Notes under the pieces: model-generated
What the model was told of the DNA's origin: nothing
What the model saw: only the letters and a program-made list of their open reading frames with translations
Database searches by the model: none
In this document: positions 8,673 to 17,196 of the stretch, in pieces
Position numbering within the stretch: the stretch's first letter is position 1
Layout of the letters: each line of letters starts with the position of its first letter
Assembly: GCA_047972265.1 (NCBI GenBank)
Contig: JBKEAM010000112.1
Location: 8,573 to 72,572, forward strand
DNA: 64,000 nucleotides
Reading direction: 5' to 3'
Origin: JAAYCI01 sp047972265
GTDB taxonomy: Bacteria > Bacillota > Clostridia > Oscillospirales > Ruminococcaceae
Position numbers and translations under genes: made by a program

Positions 8673-10346
8673 TTAGCACGCAGGGATAAGATTTACCCAG
8701 CCGAGCATATTGACAAGCTTGTGAGACCCCTCTAATGTAGGGAACCATTGCCCCACAAAATAACTTTGAAAAATGCACACTACCGCCACCAGCGCAACTC
8801 CTGCCGCAATCCACAGGGTGATACTTTCGGTGCGTACCATACTACCACCTTTATTGTCCGCAAGGCGGGGACGCACTGCCTTACCCAGCAGGATGCTGCC
8901 CAGCATAAACAGCAGCAAAAAGGCCGGCAAAAAGTACCGTGGCTGCAAATGGGTAACCATCATGCCGCCAACCCCCACCTGCATAACATAAATACCCGCC
9001 ATTACCGCACCACCGTACAAAAGCGCCATTAGCCCAAGACCCACAGCACCGCCTGCGCGGGTATCGTCTTTTTGCTGTATACCCAGCGCCGAAGCCGAGC
9101 CCATAGAAAGCAGCCCAAGCCCGCTGATGAGCGGAATGCTTAAATCCATCCAGCCAAAGGTGCCTGTTTTAAACAAAAAGCCATCCTCTTGGTACAGGGT
9201 AAGCACCACACGGGATAAAAAAGCAAAGGGATTTTTTATAATGCCCAGCAATTGCGCCTTGGGGTCTGCATCGCCGTTGCCCCGTGGGAACTCGGCCGGG
9301 TTATACCCCACCCGCAAAAAACCGGCATCTATATAATTAGATCCTACAAACCATATTAGTAATGCCGCCGCGGCAATGCCCGCCGTACACAGCCAGGGGT
9401 TCCACTTGGTGCGCCACCGTGCTTTGGGCACCAACAAAAGTGAGGCCGCCAGCACAATGTTGTTTTGTTTAAGGTAGGTGGCAAGTACCACAGCTACCCC
9501 AAACAGCACCACATCCCGGGTATAAATTTCTGCCTTACAAAAATAACTTAGGGCTAAAAAGCACAGCGCAAGCATGGTTGCATCGTAAGAGCAGGAAGCC
9601 GCCATGTATAAAGAGATGGGCAGTAGGGCAAGCGCTATAAATACCCCCCTGTATTTGCTGCAATTTTTAAAGGTGATATAGCTGATAAAAGCATACAAGG
9701 CCAAATTGGCTATGCGCCCGGCATACAGTATGCCCAAGGCCGAAAATCCCAGCCCCCGCGCTATGGCCATTAGGGCCGCCTGCGGCAAAAACGGAAAAAG
9801 CAAAAAGTGGATAACGTCCTTTTCTGAATACGGTGTAACCTGCGTTTCGCTTTCAACTTTTTGCTGATAGCTTGCGATGTGGGCGGGAGTTAGCTCTGTT
9901 TCTTCACCCCCGTAGCGCAGCTCGTGGTTCATATTTGCGGGGAATTCCTGCACCAACAGGGTTACGTCCTGCGGATAGGTACGGCTTGCATCATAATTAA
10001 AATGCCCCTGAGAAATAGAATAGGCACGCAAAAAATGAAGCCCCTCATCCGGTACCTGCAGCGGTGCCGTTGCAAAAACAAAAATAAGCCCCAGCGCAAA
10101 CACGCACAGGGCCGCTTTGGCGCTGATGGTTTTTACAAACCTGCTGATTAAAAAAAATGCCAGATACAGCACACTAGCCACAAGGGCAAGCCCCCCGGCA
10201 AACGGCAACATTGGCAGTTGTGTAAGATAAAAGGCAATGCGCCAATAGTAGGCCAGCATACCCGCCGCCGCCAAAACTGCCACGTAGCCAATGGCCCACG
10301 GCAACCACCGGGGCAGTTTGTTTTTAACTGCTGTTTGCTGTTCCAT
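8673..10346 (-). CDS. DUF2142 family polytopic membrane protein
   Basis: The 557-residue protein has about a dozen hydrophobic segments. The first external loop contains APLQVPDEGLHFLRAYSISQG. The PDE-x2-HF/HL-R pattern is the DUF2142 hallmark, again an acidic pair in the first loop as in GT-C glycosyltransferases. Further markers are LLPISLYMAASCSYD and TYLKQNN. DUF2142 proteins recur in polysaccharide and cell-surface glycan clusters but have no firmly assigned reaction that I know of. ATG 10346 is preferred over 10358 because GAGAGGTG lies just upstream of it. It follows legB by 84 bases. A role as membrane glycosyltransferase in assembling this glycan is inference. Confidence 0.82.
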   Translation of the reverse strand: MEQQTAVKNKLPRWLPWAIGYVAVLAAAGMLAYYWRIAFYLTQLPMLPFAGGLALVASVLYLAFFLISRFVKTISAKAALCVFALGLIFVFATAPLQVPDEGLHFLRAYSISQGHFNYDASRTYPQDVTLLVQEFPANMNHELRYGGEETELTPAHIASYQQKVESETQVTPYSEKDVIHFLLFPFLPQAALMAIARGLGFSALGILYAGRIANLALYAFISYITFKNCSKYRGVFIALALLPISLYMAASCSYDATMLALCFLALSYFCKAEIYTRDVVLFGVAVVLATYLKQNNIVLAASLLLVPKARWRTKWNPWLCTAGIAAAALLIWFVGSNYIDAGFLRVGYNPAEFPRGNGDADPKAQLLGIIKNPFAFLSRVVLTLYQEDGFLFKTGTFGWMDLSIPLISGLGLLSMGSASALGIQQKDDTRAGGAVGLGLMALLYGGAVMAGIYVMQVGVGGMMVTHLQPRYFLPAFLLLFMLGSILLGKAVRPRLADNKGGSMVRTESITLWIAAGVALVAVVCIFQSYFVGQWFPTLEGSHKLVNMLGWVNLIPAC

Positions 10347-10430
10347 AGCACCTCTCAAAGCATTGTGCCGCGGGGATACCGCGGCATGCTGTTGCTTTTT
10401 TGCGTTTCTATTCCTGCCTCTGGCAGGGTT

Positions 10431-11414
10431 TTATACATTATATTGGTCTACCTTATATTCTTTTAAATTGCCGCGCACCCACTCTATCGTTTCGGCAAGG
10501 CCCTCTTCAAAGGTATAGGCCGGCTTCCAGCCGGTAAGCTTGTTTAGCTTTTCGGCTGTGCCCAAAAGGCGCTCTACTTCGCTTTTTTCGGGGCGCAGAC
10601 GCTCTGTTTCGCACACTATCTTGGCATCGGGGTTAATTTGGCGTATCAGCTCGGCCGCCAAATCCCCTATCGATATTTCGCGCTGGGTAGCAATGTTTAG
10701 CTCTTGCCCAACGGCTTCTACACATCCGGCAATGCTTATAAAACCTGCCGCGGTATCTTTTACATAGTTAAAATCACGTGTGGGGTGCAGGCTGCCCAGG
10801 TGTATTTCGGTGCGACCCGCCAAAAGCTGGCTGATGATGGTGGGGATAACCGCACGGGCGCTTTGCCTTGGCCCAAAAGTATTAAAGGGGCGCACAATGG
10901 TTACAGGCAGCGCAAAGCTGCGGTAAAAGCTTTCTGCCAAACGGTCGGCCCCTATTTTAGTGGCCGAATAGGGGCTTTGCCCCTGATAGGGGTGATTTTC
11001 GTCAATGGGCACGTACTGGGCTGTGCCGTAAACCTCGCTGGTGCTGGTTACCAAAAGGCGCTTTGTATTTAAGTCGCGCGCAGCGTTTAGCACGTTTAAG
11101 GTACCTTTAATATTGGTATCTACATAGCTATCGGGAGAATGATAGCTAAAGGGGATAGCAATTAACGCTGCCAGATGATACACCACATCCTGCCCGGCCA
11201 TGGCTTCGGCCACACCGTGCGAGTCGCGTATATCGCCCAAAAATACCTCTATCTCATTTTTCACTTCGGGGGCAAGGGTATCTATCCAGCCCAAAGAGCC
11301 AAACGAGTTATAGTAGCAAAAGGCTTTAACCTTGTGCCCTTTTTTAACCAATTCTTCGGTAAGGTGGCTGCCAATAAAACCATCGGCGCCGGTAACCAAT
11401 ACGCTGTCTGCCAT
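10431..11414 (-). CDS. legB: LegB-type NAD-dependent nucleotide-sugar 4,6-dehydratase
   Basis: This 327-residue extended short-chain dehydrogenase has the NAD-binding motif GADGFIGSHL at residues 8-17, the STSEVYG segment, the catalytic YSATK and the NTFGPRQ stretch typical of sugar dehydratases. The N-terminal wording and FCYYNSFGSLGWID place it with LegB, which makes the 4-keto-6-deoxy intermediate of GDP- (or UDP-) GlcNAc for LegC. It is the first gene of the minus-strand arm, with its own promoter-like site and a leader hairpin. Together with legC, ptmE and neuB it defines the biosynthetic branch. The missing steps (acetyltransferase, hydrolysing epimerase, CMP-transferase) would have to lie beyond the left edge. 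Confidence 0.88.
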   Translation of the reverse strand: MADSVLVTGADGFIGSHLTEELVKKGHKVKAFCYYNSFGSLGWIDTLAPEVKNEIEVFLGDIRDSHGVAEAMAGQDVVYHLAALIAIPFSYHSPDSYVDTNIKGTLNVLNAARDLNTKRLLVTSTSEVYGTAQYVPIDENHPYQGQSPYSATKIGADRLAESFYRSFALPVTIVRPFNTFGPRQSARAVIPTIISQLLAGRTEIHLGSLHPTRDFNYVKDTAAGFISIAGCVEAVGQELNIATQREISIGDLAAELIRQINPDAKIVCETERLRPEKSEVERLLGTAEKLNKLTGWKPAYTFEEGLAETIEWVRGNLKEYKVDQYNV

Positions 11415-11440
11415 CGTTTTGCCCCCGCTGTACTTGTATT

Positions 11441-11463
11441 AAAACACCAGCGTGCGGTGTTTT
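11441..11463 (-). repeat. Hairpin in the legB leader
   Basis: AAAACACC and GGTGTTTT form perfect 8-bp arms around a 7-base loop. They lie between the predicted legB start of transcription (about 11473) and its start codon, so the leader RNA would fold here. It could modulate translation or act as a weak attenuator. It has no separate U-tract. Confidence 0.5.
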
Positions 11464-11479
11464 GCTTTATATCTGACTT

Positions 11480-11508
11480 AGTATACAATAGGCGCACCCT
11501 ATTTTCAA
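11480..11508 (-). promoter_or_regulatory. Promoter of the legB arm
   Basis: Read on the minus strand, TTGAAA and TATACT are separated by 17 bases, matching the vegetative sigma-A pattern at 4/6 or better in both boxes. It drives legB and, by arrangement, the genes down to neuB. Confidence 0.6.
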
Positions 11509-11538
11509 CCACGGCACGCTTTTGCGGGGGGCTATTTC

Positions 11539-11567
11539 TTTACAAACCATGCCCCGGTGGCTATAAT
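11539..11567 (+). promoter_or_regulatory. Promoter of the MBOAT arm
   Basis: TTTACA and a perfect TATAAT are 17 bases apart, about 60 bases upstream of the MBOAT start codon. It lies back-to-back with the legB promoter, only 30 bases away, so one regulator could control both arms. Confidence 0.65.
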
Positions 11568-11627
11568 GTTTTAGAAGTGTGGAAGTACGCCTTTTCTGCG
11601 CTAAAACCACACAAAGGAGGTTGCTGC

Positions 11628-13238
11628 ATGCCGCAGTTTGCCGCTGCCACAGGTGTTTTAAGTGCCATTACCGCAAACTGGAACATGGGGTTTCAAACAG
11701 TGCATTTTCTGCTGTTTTTTCCGCTTGTTGTTTTAGCTACCTACCTTTTACCTGGCCGCCTGCGCCGGGCATGGCTGCTTTTGGCCAGCTATTACTTTTA
11801 CTTTTTTGCAGCACCGCGCCATTTGCCAATTCTTATTTGCGGTACGCTGTTTTCATATCTGTTCTGTCGCCTGCTTAGCGCCGCCAAAAAACTGGCGGTA
11901 CGCCGCCTTTTGCTTACTTTGGGCATTGTAGGCCTTGTGGGCGGCCTTGCCTTTTTTAAATACAACGCCTACTTTGAGCCTTTTTTTACTCCCTTATTTA
12001 AAAGCATCGGCCTTGCTTACAGCTCCGAGTACTTTTCGGTAGCGCTGGCCGTTGGCATTAGCTTTTACACTTTTACTGCCATTGGCAGCCTTATAGACGC
12101 CTACCGCGGGGATGTGCCCGCCGAAAAAAACCTGATTACCTATGCGTTGTTTTTATCCTTTTTCCCGGCGGTAAGCCAGGGGCCTATTTCTCGCGCCGGA
12201 GACCTTTTGCCTCAATTAAAAACAACACCCGCTTTTGACGCACAAAACACAATAAACGCCCTGCGGCAATTTGCCATTGGGTATTTTAAAAAAATGGCTG
12301 TGGCCGATACCCTTGCCATATATGTAAAGGGTGTTTACGGCACCCCGGATACACTGGCCTCTTACAGCGGCATTACCCTTATTATGGCGTCGATTGTTTT
12401 TATGATACAGCTTTACTTCGATTTTTCGGGCTATTCCGACATAGCCCTTGGCACCGCCCAAATTTTGGGCATACGCCTGCCGCAAAACTTTAACACCCCT
12501 TATTTTGCCACCAACTTTTCGGGGTTTTGGTCTCGCTGGCACATTTCTTTATCCAACTGGCTGCAAGACTATATCTTTACCCCTTTGGTATGGAGCCGAT
12601 GGCCCGAAAAGCTGCCCTTTATTGGCAAAAAAATACAAAAACCGCCTGTGCTTACCTCTTTGCTTGCCGTATTTTTTGTATCCGGTTTATGGCACGGCAG
12701 CAGCATGCTGTTTGTTGTGTGGGGGCTTTTGCAGGCTCTTTTTCGTATTGGAGAAGAGCTGGTGCACCGTACCCTGGGCAAGCCCCGCAAAAAAATGCCC
12801 CTGCTTATGCGCATAGGCAAAACTGCACTAGTTTTGGTGCTGTGGTGCGAAAGCCTTGTTTTCTTTTCTGTAGGGCTGCTGTGCAAAGGCGGCACATTAA
12901 ACGATGCGCTTTCTGCCTTAGTGCGCCAGTTTAGCGGTATTTCTTTTTCTCGCGCGGCAAGCGAGGGATTTTCCATCATCAAAACCGGCTTTTACGGAGA
13001 TGACCGTATTGCCACGGTATTTATATTGTTTTGCCTTGTATGCACTGTACTGGCCTTTGTGGCCGATTGGGTGCAGTTCTTTAAATTAAAAGGTAAGCCC
13101 TTTGGCGGCGCGCTGGTGCGCCTGCGCCCCGCTTTGCGCTGGGGCATTTACTACCTGCTGTTTTTGTGCTGTTTTGCCGCCTTTATTATGCAAAGCGGCG
13201 GATTTGGCGGTTCCAGCTTTTTGTATGGAGGATTTTAA
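11628..13238 (+). CDS. MBOAT family membrane O-acyltransferase
   Basis: The protein has 536 residues from ATG 11628, which is preceded by AAAGGAGG. The frame is open far upstream but that part crosses the promoter. Diagnostic AlgI/DltB-type MBOAT segments are FFPAVSQGPISRAGDL, NFNTPYFATNFSGFWSRWH, LSNWLQDYIFTPL and SGLWHGSSM. The histidine in the last motif, near residue 355, is the family's catalytic residue. Such proteins carry an acyl group, usually acetyl, across the membrane for transfer to a polysaccharide. Only three bases separate it from the SGNH-type gene, mirroring the AlgI-AlgJ/X, DltB-DltD and PatA-PatB pairs. Role here: O-acylation of the surface glycan made by the locus (inferred). 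Confidence 0.9.
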   Translation: MPQFAAATGVLSAITANWNMGFQTVHFLLFFPLVVLATYLLPGRLRRAWLLLASYYFYFFAAPRHLPILICGTLFSYLFCRLLSAAKKLAVRRLLLTLGIVGLVGGLAFFKYNAYFEPFFTPLFKSIGLAYSSEYFSVALAVGISFYTFTAIGSLIDAYRGDVPAEKNLITYALFLSFFPAVSQGPISRAGDLLPQLKTTPAFDAQNTINALRQFAIGYFKKMAVADTLAIYVKGVYGTPDTLASYSGITLIMASIVFMIQLYFDFSGYSDIALGTAQILGIRLPQNFNTPYFATNFSGFWSRWHISLSNWLQDYIFTPLVWSRWPEKLPFIGKKIQKPPVLTSLLAVFFVSGLWHGSSMLFVVWGLLQALFRIGEELVHRTLGKPRKKMPLLMRIGKTALVLVLWCESLVFFSVGLLCKGGTLNDALSALVRQFSGISFSRAASEGFSIIKTGFYGDDRIATVFILFCLVCTVLAFVADWVQFFKLKGKPFGGALVRLRPALRWGIYYLLFLCCFAAFIMQSGGFGGSSFLYGGF

Positions 13239-13241
13239 GCG

Positions 13242-14192
13242 ATGAAAAGGATTCTTCGTGCAATTGCTCTTTTGTTTATCCCTATTTTTATGTATGCCGC
13301 TGTTTTTATTGTTTTTGAGCCCAACAATTATTTTGGCCTGCGCAAAGAAGCTACCGGCACCGATATTATGGCAGCCCTGCGCCAGTATGAAGCAAGCCCC
13401 CAGGACAGCATTATTTTAGGCGATTCTCGTTTGGCGAAATTAGACCTTGCCATTGCGCAGGAGCAAACCGGGCTTGACTACGCAAACCTTGCTTTTGGCG
13501 GGGCCGGTTTTAAAGAACAAATTGATATTTTAGAATGGGCAATAAACACCAACCCCAACTTAAAAAACGTTGTGTTTCAGGTAAGCTTTTACACCCTAAA
13601 CGCCTCGTACAACCAAGACCGTATGGTGATACGGGCTTTAAACAACCCTTTGGTTTATATGACAAACCTTGGGTATAACCTAAACATGCTTACCAACCTG
13701 TATAACCACCTAAATCCAAACCTTACCCCCGGCGATGAGGCAGAAACCATGGACCCCGCCGACTATAAATATGTAAGCTACCTAAACCCCGAGGACGGGC
13801 AAACCTATACTGTAAGAGAGAAGCTGGCGTCTCATTTAACAGACGTGTATGGCCGCAGCAAGGGGTGGAAATTAAACACCGAACAACTGGAACGCCTGAT
13901 GCAAATGATAGATGAAAACCCCGGCATACAGTTTTCCCTTGTTTTGCCCCCTGTTCACCCAGACCTGCACACCTTTATTACCGACCCGCTTGGGATTACA
14001 GATGCAATGCAGCCGGTACTTGAAGAACTGCAAAACAGCGGCGCTTTAGTGATTGATTACGAGTTTTCTTCCAGCAATTTGCCGGACACCGACTTTTTTG
14101 ATCTTTTTCATTTGGATGAAAAACGCGGGCTGGACAAATGGACAACCGACTTGTTTAGTATGGTTGCGCAGCAGGAAAGGCAGGGCGCCTGA
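13242..14192 (+). CDS. Membrane-anchored SGNH-type acyltransferase partner of the MBOAT protein
   Basis: The protein has 316 residues. A single N-terminal helix (residues 5-24) anchors it, with the rest outside. The sequence IILGDSRLAKLD puts the nucleophile at Ser62 in a GDSR block, and DLFHLDEKRG near the C-terminus supplies the Asp287/His290 pair, completing an SGNH/GDSL-type triad. DltD, AlgX and similar proteins with this layout finish the transfer of acyl groups delivered by an MBOAT partner. It starts three bases after the MBOAT gene, and its stop overlaps the next start by one base (TGATG), so the three are tightly coupled. Overall similarity to named families is weak, so the call rests on the triad and the context. 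Confidence 0.75.
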   Translation: MKRILRAIALLFIPIFMYAAVFIVFEPNNYFGLRKEATGTDIMAALRQYEASPQDSIILGDSRLAKLDLAIAQEQTGLDYANLAFGGAGFKEQIDILEWAINTNPNLKNVVFQVSFYTLNASYNQDRMVIRALNNPLVYMTNLGYNLNMLTNLYNHLNPNLTPGDEAETMDPADYKYVSYLNPEDGQTYTVREKLASHLTDVYGRSKGWKLNTEQLERLMQMIDENPGIQFSLVLPPVHPDLHTFITDPLGITDAMQPVLEELQNSGALVIDYEFSSSNLPDTDFFDLFHLDEKRGLDKWTTDLFSMVAQQERQGA

Positions 14193-15502
14193 TGGGACTG
14201 GATTTTTTAATTTTGTACGAGCACACCGTGCGCGAATACGAAAGCATTCTTCTTTTGCAGGAGGAAATGCGCCGCCGGGGATACTCGGCCGAAATACGCC
14301 AATTGCTGGACCGTAAAAAGCTAAAATACTTTACTTATAAAAAGCCCAAGGTATTGGTGGCAAGCTGCCTGTACGACGATGAGGGGCTAAACAGCCATGT
14401 ATATAATAATGTAGGCAAACTAAACAAAGTGGTAAACCTGCACTGGGAGCAAATGCTTAGCGATACCCAAGAGGCCGAGCCGTGGTTTAACTTTAACGGC
14501 AATGCAAAAAAATGTGTACAAACCTGCTGGGGAGAAGAAACCCGCCAACGCCTGATTGACCATGATGTGCCGCCGCAAAATGCCCCTGTTACCGGCGCAG
14601 TGATGCTGGACTTTTTACGCCCGGAATTTAAGGGATATTATAAAGACAAGGCGCAACTTTGTGCTCAGCATGGTTTGGATGCCAGCCGCCCCCTTTGGCT
14701 GTATATCTCCAGTTTTGGATATGCCTCTATGGATGAAGCCGAGGTAAAAGAACTTTCTGACATGGCGGGCACCGATTTTACCCAGTTTGCCGCCGTAAAC
14801 CGCAGCAGCATGGCGCAAACGCTGGATTGGTTTGACCGCTACCTTACCGCCAACCCTACCGTGCAGCTTGTATACCGCCGCCACCCCAGCGAGTGGAACA
14901 GCCCCGCTTTGGCAGAGCTTGAAAAAAAGCACGAGGGATTTCATGTTATTTTTGAGGACAGCGTAAAGCAGTGGGTGGTTGCCGCCGACGAAATTTTGAT
15001 TTGGATGAGCACCGCCATTGCGGAGGTTTACTTTGCGGGCAAGGGCTGCCGTGTGCTAAGGCCAGAGCCTATACCGCACGAATTTGACCCTGTGATTTAT
15101 AAAGACGCGCAGTATGTTACCACCTATGAGGGGTTTGCCTCTTTGGCGGGCAAAGACGCCGATTTTCCTATAAAGCCTGCCATTATTGAGGGCTATTTTG
15201 ATAAAGGGGAACGCGCCGCTTATTTGCGCATGGCCGATTTGCTAGAGGGCGTACACAAAAATCCGCCGCGCGATTTGCCCTTTAGCGGCACTTTTAAGCC
15301 CCGTTTTAACCTGCTTAAATTTTTTGCCCTTTGGGGGATTCATATTTTCCACGCCCTGCGGTTTAATCCCGCTCGTTTGCAAAAAATACTGCCCGACTTT
15401 GCCGCCTTTGCCGGACGCATCTATGGCTATATAGACAAAGCCTATGTGCCCAAAGCTAAAATTGAAGAAATGCGCAAGCGCATTAAACAATTTGTAAAAT
15501 AG
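14192..15502 (+). CDS. Surface carbohydrate biosynthesis protein, GT-B-like, possible glycan transferase
   Basis: This 436-residue soluble protein resembles the surface-carbohydrate-biosynthesis group found in sialic/legionaminic-type loci. Visible features are an N-terminal FLILYEHTVREYES, a mid-protein RPLWLYISSFGYASM, VQLVYRRHPSEWNS and ADEILIWMSTAIAEVYFAGKGCRV. The H-P-S-E block and the late ST/AE segment resemble the donor-nucleotide side of GT-B transferases such as polysialyltransferase-like and CDP-glycerol transferase-like enzymes. It is translationally linked to the SGNH gene. In a locus making a nonulosonate it is a good candidate for the transferase that uses CMP-activated sugar. 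That is inference only. Confidence 0.6.
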   Translation: MGLDFLILYEHTVREYESILLLQEEMRRRGYSAEIRQLLDRKKLKYFTYKKPKVLVASCLYDDEGLNSHVYNNVGKLNKVVNLHWEQMLSDTQEAEPWFNFNGNAKKCVQTCWGEETRQRLIDHDVPPQNAPVTGAVMLDFLRPEFKGYYKDKAQLCAQHGLDASRPLWLYISSFGYASMDEAEVKELSDMAGTDFTQFAAVNRSSMAQTLDWFDRYLTANPTVQLVYRRHPSEWNSPALAELEKKHEGFHVIFEDSVKQWVVAADEILIWMSTAIAEVYFAGKGCRVLRPEPIPHEFDPVIYKDAQYVTTYEGFASLAGKDADFPIKPAIIEGYFDKGERAAYLRMADLLEGVHKNPPRDLPFSGTFKPRFNLLKFFALWGIHIFHALRFNPARLQKILPDFAAFAGRIYGYIDKAYVPKAKIEEMRKRIKQFVK

Positions 15503-15507
15503 TTTTT

Positions 15508-15567
15508 GTTTAGACAACAGTTTTACCCCTGCTATTGGCAGGTTAGGCCCTTGTTTGTTATCTAAAC
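15508..15567 (+). repeat. Interrupted hairpin between surface-carbohydrate gene and flippase
   Basis: GTTTAGACAACA and TGTTATCTAAAC pair at 11 of 12 positions around a 36-base loop that holds a smaller CTGC/GCAG stem. There is no U-tract, so it is unlikely to be a simple terminator. It may protect or separate the two messages. Confidence 0.4.
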
Positions 15568-15641
15568 GAATAACTATATTGTTCATGTTTTACTACTCCG
15601 CTTATTATGTTTTAACTTTCTTATCACAAAAGGAGAAAGCC

Positions 15642-17108
15642 ATGCCCTCTGTTTCTTCAAAAAAAGATGATAGCGCCAAAGGTTTTGTTGGCTCTGTTGT
15701 TAAGTTTTCTATCCCCACCTTTATCAATGTGGGGCTTTTGGGCATAGCCCTTATTATTCAGCTTGGTATAGACCCCGACATTATGGGGCCAGTGGGCAAC
15801 TTTATCAACTGGACCAACAGCTTAATGACCATTGTTGTGCTGGGACTAGACCAAGCCCTTATCCGTTTTTACAACGAACCCCCTAAAGGCCTTGACTCTA
15901 AGGGGTTGTTTCGACTTTGCTTTTACTTTTCTTCTACTTTTTTGCTTATTGCAGGGCTTATTGGCAGTGTGTTTTTTCAAAATGCGCTGGCAAAAATACT
16001 TGGCATAGGCTCTTTGGGAGAATGGACCGTTCCGCTTCTTTTTTTAAACGTCTTTTTCTATTTGATCGCCCGCTATTTTAATGTGATGTTTCGCATGCAG
16101 ATGAACGTGCTTTGGTACGGGGTTGAAACCGTACTTATGCAGTTTTTTTACAGGCTATTTTACCTGTTGGGTTACTGGTTTAACAATCCCATGCGCTCTA
16201 TGATGTTTTGCAGTGTACTGGGCCTTGCCACCTTGGCACTTGTGCTTGTTGTTATGCAGCGCCGTACCATTAAGCCCAAAATTGCCGAATTTAAAAGCAG
16301 CACCTACAAAAAAATACTGCCCTATGCGCTGGCCATTGCCCCTACCGGCATTTTGTATACCCTTAACTCCTCTGTTATTGGTTCTTTTTTATTAAACGCT
16401 TTAGGCAAGGGAGCCAACGGCATTTACAACAACGCCTATACGCTCTCTAACGTTGTTTCTATGATTCAGCTTGGGTTTGCCGCCTTTTGGGGCGCTTATG
16501 TGTTTGAAAATTATAAAACCCAAAAAGAACACATTATGAAAATGCACGATATGCTTAACCTTGCCGTATTGGTATTTTTTGCCTTTCTTATAGCTTTTCA
16601 GGATATCATTTTTATTATTTTTCCAAAATACAGCGAGGCGCAAACCATTTTTCCGCTTATGATGTTGGCCGCTGTTTTTACCATACTTTGCGAAACCACC
16701 GTGTACGGCAACGCCATTGCAAAACGTCCTATTTTTGATACCATTGGCATTGGGTTGGCATTTACGGTAAACGTTGTGGGCTGTGTTTTGCTGGTTACCA
16801 CTTTTGGTTTTGGGCTTACCGGGGCTGCCATTGCATTGGCACTTGGAAATGGGGCTATGTACATTATGCGCACTATTACGGCGCAAAGGCTGTACCGCAC
16901 CATACGCACCCCTGCCAAAAGCATTGCCGCCATTGTGCTTGCCGTTGCTCTTACTGTTTTGGGCACTATTTTTGCAGGCCAGTTTTTGCTTAAATTGCTG
17001 TGTTGCATAACCGCTTCTATTCTTTATTGTATTATGTACCGCAAAGAGCTTATTCGCGGTTGGCGGCTGATATTGTCTACCGTGCGGGGCTTGCTACATC
17101 GTGCTTAG
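15642..17108 (+). CDS. MOP-superfamily polysaccharide flippase (Wzx-like)
   Basis: The protein has 488 residues from ATG 15642, preceded by AAAGGAG. An earlier in-frame start would add a segment without a ribosome site. It shows about fourteen hydrophobic helices, beginning with VVKFSIPTFINVGLLGIALII, and has the general layout of polysaccharide biosynthesis/oligosaccharide flippases: WTNSLMTIVVLGLDQALIRFY in the first third, YNNAYTLSNVVSMIQLGFAAFWGAYVF in two pieces in the middle. It would move a lipid-linked repeat unit to the outer face of the membrane for polymerisation or transfer. It is central to the plus arm, between the putative transferase and the amidotransferase. Confidence 0.83.
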   Translation: MPSVSSKKDDSAKGFVGSVVKFSIPTFINVGLLGIALIIQLGIDPDIMGPVGNFINWTNSLMTIVVLGLDQALIRFYNEPPKGLDSKGLFRLCFYFSSTFLLIAGLIGSVFFQNALAKILGIGSLGEWTVPLLFLNVFFYLIARYFNVMFRMQMNVLWYGVETVLMQFFYRLFYLLGYWFNNPMRSMMFCSVLGLATLALVLVVMQRRTIKPKIAEFKSSTYKKILPYALAIAPTGILYTLNSSVIGSFLLNALGKGANGIYNNAYTLSNVVSMIQLGFAAFWGAYVFENYKTQKEHIMKMHDMLNLAVLVFFAFLIAFQDIIFIIFPKYSEAQTIFPLMMLAAVFTILCETTVYGNAIAKRPIFDTIGIGLAFTVNVVGCVLLVTTFGFGLTGAAIALALGNGAMYIMRTITAQRLYRTIRTPAKSIAAIVLAVALTVLGTIFAGQFLLKLLCCITASILYCIMYRKELIRGWRLILSTVRGLLHRA

Positions 17109-17196
17109 TCGTGCTAAAATAAGTTGTTTGAGGCGCAAACGCCGCGTGACGAGGTAATTTGAACTGCCCGCCACAACAATAAGGAGGATTTGTAAA

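Noticed and set aside
11175..11627. Long in-frame extension upstream of the MBOAT gene
   Set aside because: It crosses legB on the other strand and both promoters. ATG 11628 has the only good ribosome site and gives the usual N-terminus.
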